DNA of 15,596 nt from Ilyonectria destructans (lineage: Eukaryota > Ascomycota > Sordariomycetes > Hypocreales > Nectriaceae). Within the stretch, counting starts at the first letter, position 1; the number at the start of each line of letters is the position of its first letter. The notes below the pieces were generated by a model, which was not told the origin of the DNA, made no database searches, and saw nothing but the letters and a program-made list of their open reading frames with translations. Positions 9,004-15,596 of this stretch are shown piece by piece. Location: NCBI GenBank assembly GCA_020740775.1, contig JAHEWK010000069.1, forward strand, positions 1-15,596. The letters run 5' to 3'. Made by a program: the position numbers and the translations under genes.

Positions 9004-9414
9004 TATAACAGTTATACTCTCTAGACTGCTATATATATAGTATAGGGTAGGCAAGAGATAGATTACTAATAGATAAACTATAGATTTATATTAGCAGATA
9101 GATTAGGACATCACTTACTGAATAAATATTATATCTAGTAATAATTAAGTATAGTAATACGTAGCAAGTCAAGGTAATTAAGGTAACTAAGTTATATTAA
9201 TAGCTGAGTAGCTGCTTATTGGGAATATACACTACTCTGTTATCTATATACTTAGATAGATCGTTAGATCGTATAAGTAATCCAGCAATCCAGGATCGTG
9301 GGATCGCAAAGGTGATCCTGCGATCCAGTTTTGGTTGGTCGAAAATTATGGGTACTAGAATACTGCCAGTCCCGACCGCCTGCCACCTACCCGAGGTGTG
9401 CATGGGCCGTGACA
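9004..9414 (-). repeat. Right LTR (5' LTR of the element)
   Basis: Second 411-bp LTR. On the minus strand it starts TGTCACGG, the intact TG end, and is followed outward by the ATTGT duplication. The outer ~160-250 bp (to 9414) keep many G/C bases lost from the left LTR, while the inner part (9004-9160) is more decayed than the left copy. As the 5' LTR it should hold the element promoter. The open frames crossing its outer edge are chance frames. Confidence 0.93.
9301..9326. other. Perfect inverted repeat within the right LTR
   Basis: GGATCGCA at 9301-9308 and TGCGATCC at 9319-9326 are exact reverse complements with a 10-nt loop. The left LTR has GGATTGCA and TACAATCC at the same place, so the hairpin is weakened there. 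Confidence 0.6.
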
Positions 9415-9419
9415 ATTGT
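9415..9419. repeat. Target-site duplication, right copy (ATTGT)
   Basis: Identical to 1672-1676 and directly adjacent to the LTR end GTGACA. Confidence 0.9.
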
Positions 9420-9714
9420 GCATGTTCCACTTTTCTTCCGAATCTTTGGCTGTAATAACCATACAACCGAAGCATACCTGAAAGATACATTCAAGAAAGA
9501 TCGTTATCGGATTGTCCAGTGTCGGCCAGTGCAAATTGCAACGCTCAATCATCCGTTTAACCCGGCATACCATCAGGCGAAGACAGCAATGCCAACTCCA
9601 GCCGGGTGGCATTGTATCCAGGTGCGCAAAGTAGGGGCAGCCATCAGGCGCGCGTGGAAGATTGACGTCGGTCCACTGCTCGATCTCATTTACTATGAGA
9701 GTGATGTAAGGTCG
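9420..9714. other. Flanking DNA, no gene recognised
   Basis: Composition returns abruptly to near-normal G+C. Both strands hold moderate open frames (e.g. plus-strand frame ending at 9732), but they run into the LTR and show no familiar motif. It may be the remains of the locus disrupted by the insertion. Confidence 0.45.
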
Positions 9715-10086
9715 CTAAGCCTTCCACTCTAAACACATACTAGTACTTATCTTGAGATTGCCGAAACCGTAATGGGGCAGACGCGTGGTTGGACTTCCTG
9801 GACGTAGCTTTCCCGAGACCCATTCCTCTGTCAAATAGTTCAGTTGCTCTGGACTGACTTGGAGCTGCATTTGACTATTTCTTTTTGCATGGGGGACCTT
9901 GCGTCGAATAGCTGCAAGTTGTCGACAATCTGCCACAAGCTCCATTCGTAGTTGCTTAAGCTCCTCTACCTCCTGTTCCTGTCCAGCTCGGCCGTGTTGG
10001 TTCAGGGCGAGGTATTGATGGTAATACACTGAGAGTTTTGATAGAAAGTTCGGAAGCTGGGTATTCTTGAGCAAGTCCAGAGCCAT
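9715..10086 (-). CDS. Hypothetical helical protein, 123 codons
   Basis: A minus-strand frame from ATG at 10084-10086 to TAG at 9715-9717. I do not recognise it. Residues ~38-68 are charged and leucine-rich (EQEVEELKQLRMELVADCR), suggesting one or two amphipathic helices or a short coiled coil; the C-terminal third is Gly/Pro/Thr-rich. Codon use looks balanced, unlike the decayed element. Upstream on the same strand, an ATG near 10214 opens a short frame ending before a GTAGGT site (about 10127-10132), and TTTAG lies just before the CDS. This resembles a 5' exon and intron, but joining them gives the wrong phase, so I keep the internal ATG. It could be a gene fragment or a chance frame. Confidence 0.35.
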   Translation of the reverse strand: MALDLLKNTQLPNFLSKLSVYYHQYLALNQHGRAGQEQEVEELKQLRMELVADCRQLAAIRRKVPHAKRNSQMQLQVSPEQLNYLTEEWVSGKLRPGSPTTRLPHYGFGNLKISTSMCLEWKA

Positions 10087-10390
10087 AGGCACTAAAGCAA
10101 TATTGCCAATACAGTGAATAAAGACCTACCCTGAGTGGTGTAAGGCAAAGGAGGACGATAGCACAACACTGAGTGTGTCAGGATGGGCTCCTTGAGGGGA
10201 GGTCGCAGTCATCTCGCAGTATATTGATTGGGATATGTTGCCCCCTGCTCATCCTTTAATAAATCATGAGTATTGCTATCCACACACATCTAAAATGCCA
10301 CTCGCATACTTGAGTATATAGGCCAGTTTCAATAAGAAGTCTTAACAATACACCTATTGGTAAGTTTAACCTAAAAAAATAAATAAGCTT

Positions 10391-10470
10391 TATTCTTTAG
10401 TATTTATTCTTTAGTATTTATTCTTTAGTATGTATTCTTTAGTATTTATTCTTTAGTATTTATCTTTAGT
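10391..10470. repeat. 14-bp tandem repeat, five copies
   Basis: Five copies of a TATTCTTTAGTATT-type unit (10391-10460; the third copy ends TG instead of TT), followed by a partial sixth copy. AT-rich minisatellite in intergenic DNA. Confidence 0.9.
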
Positions 10471-10925
10471 TTGATTTATATTAGGATAAAAACTGGAACT
10501 TTCTCAGAACAAGTTACTGAGGTGCGCGTACGGGCCAGGTATATTACCTCATGCTAAACTCAGGTGCGAAATGTTTTACTTATGCGCGATTATCATTTTG
10601 AATTTGTGCGAATAGCAATACTCTAAATCATTGACGCAAGATATCATAGCTTGTCTCCTGTCTGACATTTCCCAACGAGCTCAGATATGCCCTTCCCGAC
10701 GGAAACATTCATCAAAGAGTTTAAGTTTAAAACGTCAAGATCATAGAAAGATTCAGTATTTGTAATATTGGTCATGTATTTAATTGCGTCCAACATAAAT
10801 TGACTTGGTCCCACAAGATGTGTGACAACCTCATGAGTTAACCATAGGTGTACCCAACTTCCTATCAGGTGTCGCTCTGTTTCATTGCCAGATATATCTC
10901 AACAAGCTATTTTCACCATTGACGC
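10471..10925. other. Intergenic DNA downstream of the transporter
   Basis: No gene, RNA or clear repeat seen. It should contain the 3' untranslated region of the minus-strand transporter remnant that ends at 10926, but no definite polyadenylation signal was singled out. Confidence 0.45.
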
Positions 10926-12844
10926 CTACACATCAACAGTCTTGGATGAATGAGCGTTCATAGCCACCATAATGGTGTGAGCAGTCCTTGGTTCCAAAGA
11001 CTTCGTTACCGGATTCGGGGCGTCGAAGACTTCTGAAAGCTCCTCAAGCGTTCGGTCTTTGGTTTCCGGGAAGAAAAATAGATGAAGCGGCTTCCAACAG
11101 GTCCCAGAACACGAAAACGATGTAAAAGTAGTAGCCGATCTTCTCGAATGCTGGGCCAGAGGAGTACGCAAGAACAAGTGAGATGCAACTTGACGCGAAG
11201 TTTCCGACAGCCGTACCTTTCGCTCGAGTAGAGGTTGTAAGGGTTTCTGCAATGTACATGCTCTGCTGGGCAGTCCATCCAACTGAAAATACCGCACCAA
11301 AAAGAAAAACAAATGCAATCGTGGTGTTTGCTGCGTTGGTGTTGCCGGGGTCATTCACAGCAAGGCTGGAACTTCCAGTAATGACTGCAAAGATGAAAGA
11401 GCAGAAAATTATGCTGTAGATAAGAAGTGGTCTGCGGCCCACAGGGTCGGTCAAACGCGCGCCAATTATCGAGCCAAGAAAACCGATGACGCTGTTTGAA
11501 GCATTCAGGGCCAACACTTTCTTCTCATCAGTGATGCCGGCTGTGTTCATCATAGTTACGAGGTAATATGACGATAAAGAGTTACCAGAAGCCTGCCCCA
11601 TGATAGCCATGCCCAGAACACAGATTAGACGTCGACGATTGTTATGTGTGCTCCAAGTTCTCGATAGTCCCACCACTTTTGAGTAGAGGCTTGGTTGGCG
11701 ATCTGCGCCATCATCTCCTTCATCTGAAGTTGAACAATAGGATGATTAACGGAGCCGTCGCCGTGAAGGCTGGCCAAAACAGCCGCAGCCTGATCATGCT
11801 TGTCGTTTGCAATGAGCCATCGGGGCTGTTGAATACATGTCAGCGTTCGTGGTGTTTAGTGATTACGGAGAGAAAAACGGACAGATTCAGGAAGGAACAA
11901 TGCAAAGATAGACACGATACCAGACGTCACTAGTTGGATCCACACTGGAACTCTCCAGCCGTCGTTGGTATCGATATAGGCACTACCGTAAGTCGCCCAG
12001 CCCGCGATGATGGCGCCGACCGGCCTTCTATGTGTCAATGAATTGTTTTGTCCACGAATTGATGCAAACATACCACATGCAATTGTAAAATCCGGTCAAG
12101 GTACCTCTCCACTGCTTCTATATTAGTTACGGCCCTGACTTTTCGATCTCAAAAAGACGTACCTTTGGGTGGGCAAGCTCGCTAACATAGGTTGGGGCAG
12201 CAATGCAACAGTACGACACACCAAACCCCAGTAGAAATCGGCCGCCCATAAATTGCGACAACGAATGGCTAGTAGCTCTTAAGAACATGTTAGTTCAAGT
12301 TTATTTGCACTTGACACCAATAAACTTACTGCACACATGTGCCAATGACGATAATGACCGAACCAACAAACATCCCGATACGGCGTCCGAGAACGTCAGT
12401 GGCGAAAGGGACAGTGGGTGCTGCAGCAATGCTGCCAACATTGTAAATCATAAATACAATGCCTGTTGAAGAGCCCGCAGTTGTCCTAGATACGTCAGCA
12501 TCTCAGTTACTTCGACAGAATTTCCGAGACATGTGATGCATGTTCCGGAAAATATCGACAGGGACTTGTCTTACATATCGAACGTTCTCTGGTAAGACTT
12601 CATGCCGTTGAGGCCTCCCATCAAACTGCCGTCATATCCATTAAGACATCCACAGGCATATGCAACGAAAAGAATGCCGTAAAGCCGGAACATGGAAGCA
12701 GTCCATGGCGAATATTTCTTGCCGTGGGCTTCGTGAGCGATTGCAGCAGCGTGTTCGAACCGAAGTAGCCTCAAATGTCAGGTCTACATTGGTGACGTCG
12801 CCTTTCTCATGCTCAAGAGGGGACTTTTGATCAACGCCTCCCAT
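10926..12844 (-). pseudogene. MFS sugar transporter (lactose permease-like), frameshifted
   Basis: A sugar-porter membrane protein of about 530 residues that would carry sugar across the plasma membrane by proton symport. Exons: 12844-12575, 12485-12330, 12277-12163, 12111-12074, 12024-11883, 11825-10926. All five introns are GT-AG (89, 52, 51, 49 and 57 bp) and the internal joins keep phase. Diagnostic motifs: GYDGSLMGG in helix 1, DVLGRR in loop 2-3, PESPRWL across the intron 5 junction, DPVGRR in loop 8-9 and [11 protein letters not shown] after the last helix. It ends [13 protein letters not shown]. The frame breaks three times: exon 1 near 12760-12775, near 11655 (one T missing from an expected CTTTGG; otherwise stop at 11625), and near 11071-11090 (two T missing). 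There are no RIP-type stops. Either a recent pseudogene or uncorrected homopolymer errors in an intact gene. Confidence 0.88.
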
Positions 12845-12956
12845 ATTTCTGAGAATGGATCCTTGGCAGTAAGAAGCCCAGGACGTTTGTGAGAAGATAA
12901 AATTGGCGAGAAGTATGGTTCGCCTCGGTCGGCAACAAGTGCTTCCTGGTCTACAT

Positions 12957-12963
12957 ATTTATA
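12957..12963 (-). promoter_or_regulatory. TATA-like box upstream of the transporter
   Basis: TATAAAT on the minus strand, about 113 bp before the proposed ATG at 12844. Distance and sequence suit a core promoter, but no transcript start is known. Confidence 0.4.
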
Positions 12964-13222
12964 ATTCTCGGAACATAGAATTACTGAATAAGCCCACGAA
13001 TGGCATGATTACCCGTGCAGATACTCTGCCCTTGCCCATATTGTAGTGTAGCCATGTAGGGTTACGGTTGCAACCTTAAACCGGACGCCAAGCAGTAGAT
13101 ATGGATACCTCATCGAGAAAATCACCATCCATTGGGCCTCGGATATGTGTTTATGGGAACCATACGTAAACTACCTACTATGAATCAGTAACAAGCAGGG
13201 AATTCGGAGTTAAGATGGCATG

Positions 13223-13381
13223 TTTTGCGGGGGAACTCTGTTTGTGATCGACCATATTCGCCGAGGATGACCTAGCGCCGACTCAGATGTCCACGGTAGC
13301 GCACCAATTTTGCGGGGGAATTGTCTTGTGATTTATGTACCAGGGTAACGCCGGCTCCGATATCCCCGGTAGCGCACCAAT
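13223..13381. repeat. Duplicated GC-rich block upstream of the transporter
   Basis: Two imperfect direct copies (about 13223-13308 and 13308-13381). Each starts TTTGCGGGGGAA and ends GGTAGCGCACCAAT, with the middle more diverged. Each has a GCGGGG (13227-13232, 13312-13317) and a CCAAT (ends at about 13308 and 13381); copy 2 also has CCCCGG (13364-13369). GCGGGG and CCGGGG fit the SYGGRG consensus of the fungal carbon-repression factor CreA. The block lies about 380-540 bp upstream of the transporter ATG, so a role in sugar control is possible but inferred. Confidence 0.55.
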
Positions 13382-14167
13382 GGGAGATATCAATGTTTTA
13401 TGTGGAGTATACCACAGTTGGGTAGTTGGCAGGAAGCATTATCAGCGGGGTTGGTTCTAAGCATGGAATAATATAACCGAAAATGGCTTTGCAGAGTGTG
13501 GTTGGATTGAGGTCGTGTTCACATGATCCCTGATAAACCGATATTCCGACCTTATTAGCCAGAATGGGTAAGATTAAGCCAAAACCCAATCTCGAGAAAA
13601 GAGGGGTAGAGGCAGCCAGCTAGGACCATTTCTCTCATCTTAATAGCTATAACGTATTTAGCTGGTATGGTACAAGGGGTACTCAAGTCAAAGTTTACTT
13701 ACTAGGGAGACTATGTCAAGAGTCCTTTCATTTAAGATTGACCCAAATTAACGGGTTTTAGAATTTGTCTAGTACAATGCCCCTGCAGGTTAAATACTGT
13801 AGTTAATAATAAGGTGGTTGGAATCAGACTCCTAATTACCCCACAAGAAAATCACACAGCTCAGGAGAAAGTAGCGGCAGCTCAAGATTATAGATAACAA
13901 AATTTAATATTCAAACAGTCTAGATTCGTCGCTGCAATTGTCTGTAAATGAGAATGTTTTGTTCGTGAAACTGGTTTCCCTACCCGTTGAGCAACCCTGG
14001 ATAGTCACCAAGGGTTATCTCACCAGGCGTTGGGGCGAAAACACAATTGCAAAGTAATATTCTAGGAACTTGTGTATTGCGTAATAAAAGTTGTTTAGAC
14101 ATTTTTACCATTGACATTCGCGATGCATACTCTGCAGAAAATACCGTGAACTCTTGGCATTGCGCAT
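13382..14167. other. Intergenic DNA between reductase and promoter block
   Basis: No convincing gene. Short minus-strand open frames (13398-13589 and 13980-14177) have no recognisable motif. About 13620-13920 is AT-rich. The right end (about 13980-14167) is probably the 3' untranslated part of the reductase gene. Confidence 0.5.
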
Positions 14168-15217
14168 TCAAAGCCATTGCTTGTTTCCGAAATGAGATAC
14201 AAAGGATCCACCGTCTCCTGCTTCAACGCTCTTCTCGTTGATGACGGAGAGTACATCCTTTACGGATGACTCTGCGGTCGTAGGTCCCTTGAAATGAGGC
14301 GCGTACTCGGAAAACTGCGCCATCATTCCCTGTGCACCCTTGATCTGGTCCTCAGTTGCTACCAAATGGTCAGAACTCCAGGTGGTTCTAATAGACTGTA
14401 GGGAGGGAATTCACTTACGCGCAGTTTCGCTTGTATCTACCAACCCTGGCGAAATGCTCAAAAACAGTACTCCGTCCTTGCTGTACTCGGCACTGAACTT
14501 GGCGACGGCGACGTTCATGCCGGCTTTGCTGATCGAGTACGGCGCTGAAGAGCCGATGCCGAACCGCGCAATAAGGTCGATATCAGCCATTCCCGTCGAG
14601 ATAGTAGCGACCTTTTTGACTTTACCCTTCAAAATGAGGGGCATGTACAGGTTGAAAAGGTGAATGTTGGCGACGACGTTGATATTGAAAGACTCCAGCA
14701 AGTCCTCGTCGAGTCTCTTGGGATCTTTGCCTCTGCAGACCTGTCAATAACATAACCGTCCCAGAGAGAGATAAATCATACAAAGAGCCAAGGGTGTCCC
14801 AAGCAGAATAAGTGGATACGAAGGCGGCATTGGCGATGAGATAGTCAAGGCTGCCACCAGTGATCTTAGATACCTCGTCCACGGAAGCCTAAAGAATAAC
14901 ACGCTTAGTCCGGAGAATAATAGAAAGATTAGCTATGTCGGTCAGTATCTACCTTCAGTGCCTCGTAATCGGTTATGTCTGCCTGAAGAATGTGGAGATT
15001 GGTCCGCTGCTTCAATTCTCGATCAAACTTTTCAAGCGTGGCAGGCTTGTTGCGAACAAGACCAATGACTGTGTTGTTAGGGTCGTTGGAGAGCTGGCGG
15101 ATGAACTCGAACTGGAAGAGCACGGTCAGTCCCGGCGCGAGGGCATTAAGGGTAGTTTGCATCGATGAGACTCACGCCAAGACCACGGGATGCCCCGGTG
15201 ACCAAGTAAGAAGCCAT
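14168..15217 (-). CDS. Short-chain dehydrogenase/reductase (SDR), five exons
   Basis: An intact 270-residue NAD(P)-dependent oxidoreductase. Exons: 15217-15176, 15111-14953, 14888-14782, 14732-14419, 14358-14168. All four introns are GT-AG (64, 64, 49, 60 bp) and every join keeps phase; I chose the ATG at 15217 because it puts the cofactor motif at the N-terminus. Motifs: TGASRGLG (residues 7-14; Rossmann cofactor loop), ADITD after strand 4, NAA at 87-89 (where NAG is usual), active-site Asn121, Ser148 in TISTG, and Tyr168-x3-Lys172 in YSISK. This is the full classical SDR tetrad. The length is typical. It resembles small fungal ketoreductases, including those of the Nor-1 type, but the substrate cannot be read from sequence. 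No signal peptide or membrane segment; probably cytosolic. Confidence 0.95.
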
Positions 15218-15314
15218 TGCGACAGTGTAGGTTGGAAGGGTAAATAATTGATAAATTCAAGTAGCGGTGAATGAAGTTGTTGGTGAAATACTTTCGCTGG
15301 TGGGATGTATTGAT

Positions 15315-15370
15315 GCGATGTGCTGGTCCGGTGTGTTGGTGCGATGTGTTGCTGGCGCGATGTGTTGCTG
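15315..15370. repeat. Short repeats in the reductase 5' leader
   Basis: Three copies of GCGATGTGYTG (starting 15315, 15341 and 15357; the last two extend to GCGATGTGTTGCTG). On the coding (minus) strand this gives a CA-rich leader with repeated CAACACATCGC, between the TATA-like box and the reductase ATG. Confidence 0.7.
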
Positions 15371-15400
15371 CTGCAATGTTCGTATTGTGGACAGGATTGA

Positions 15401-15410
15401 CCTTTTATAT
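15401..15410 (-). promoter_or_regulatory. TATA box candidate for the reductase gene
   Basis: ATATAAAAGG on the minus strand, about 185 bp before the ATG at 15217. It is a good TATA match and leaves room for a CA-rich leader of about 150 nt. Upstream of it (15411-15596) nothing else was recognised. Confidence 0.5.
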
Positions 15411-15596
15411 TCAATTCCATCACCTCAACCGCCCAATGGATGATAAATCCCGTTCTTGATTTCAAATCTTAGCGGCGTGATTGTTGGTGCGAGGATATTT
15501 TGGCACATATGGATCATGACGGAGATCGTACGCAACCTTGGATAGACACCCTGCCCAGGCTCGCGAATAGTTGACAATGTGCCCATGAAGCTGCAA

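Larger units (their letters stand above)
1677..9414 (-). mobile_element. Complete RIP-degraded Ty3/Gypsy LTR retrotransposon
   Basis: A 7738-bp unit bounded by two 411-bp LTRs and a 5-bp target-site duplication. Coding is leftward: gag, protease, reverse transcriptase, RNase H, integrase. That domain order (integrase last) defines Ty3/Gypsy rather than Copia. The internal region is very AT-rich and TpA-rich, and every domain is peppered with TAA/TAG/TGA where Gln, Trp or Arg codons are expected, the hallmark of RIP in ascomycetes. The element is longer than many fungal Gypsy elements. The extra length comes from a long stretch after the gag zinc knuckle, a long RNase H-integrase linker, and an opposite-strand gene remnant near the left LTR. 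No primer-binding site could be recognised next to the right LTR. It cannot be autonomous. Confidence 0.95.

Noticed and set aside
9331..9732. Plus-strand 133-codon frame crossing the right LTR edge
   Set aside because: Half lies in the LTR and half in flanking DNA across the target-site duplication, so it cannot be an ancestral gene; no motif.
10391..10470. CRISPR-like array
   Set aside because: The 14-bp units are directly abutting with no spacers: a minisatellite in a eukaryotic genome.
11006..11278. Minus-strand 90-codon frame in the transporter
   Set aside because: Alternate frame of exon 6; the true frames on either side carry the transporter helices and the [11 protein letters not shown] motif.
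13398..13589. Minus-strand 63-codon frame
   Set aside because: No motif, no splice partners; expected by chance in this length of DNA.
13980..14177. Minus-strand 65-codon frame after the reductase
   Set aside because: It overlaps the reductase stop in another frame and reads into probable 3' untranslated DNA.

Overview
The window looks like chromosomal DNA of a filamentous ascomycete (Pezizomycotina). Both recognisable host genes have short GT-AG introns of about 49-89 bp, and the AT-rich centre carries the dense C-to-T/G-to-A decay typical of repeat-induced point mutation (RIP). No rRNA, tRNA or CRISPR array was recognised.

Left part (1-1676): decayed intergenic DNA with a broken acidic Asp/Ser-rich reading frame, an imperfect 81-bp duplication, and a simple-repeat block (about 842-1569) that ends in a 365-nt uninterrupted pyrimidine tract.

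Centre (1677-9414): one complete but dead LTR retrotransposon of the Ty3/Gypsy type, 7738 bp long. It has two 411-bp LTRs and a perfect 5-bp target-site duplication (ATTGT). It is transcribed leftward, so gag lies at the right and integrase at the left: gag with a zinc knuckle, protease, reverse transcriptase, RNase H, integrase. All coding parts are full of stops, and the key residues of protease, reverse transcriptase, integrase and zinc knuckle are hit by RIP-type transitions. Between integrase and the polypurine tract lies an extra gene remnant on the opposite (+) strand. It has exact Zn(II)2Cys6 spacing followed by a charged helical segment. This is the most unusual thing in the window.

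Right part (9415-15596): normal-composition DNA with genes on the minus strand. In order: a short unrecognised frame (9715-10086), a tandem repeat, a six-exon sugar-porter-family MFS transporter broken by several frameshifts (10926-12844), its presumed upstream region with a duplicated GC-rich block, and an intact five-exon short-chain dehydrogenase/reductase of 270 residues (14168-15217). No clear pathway links the transporter and the reductase; they are neighbours on the same strand about 1.3 kb apart.

All translations, splice sites and alignments were done by eye. Domain names rest on motif recognition, not on database searches.
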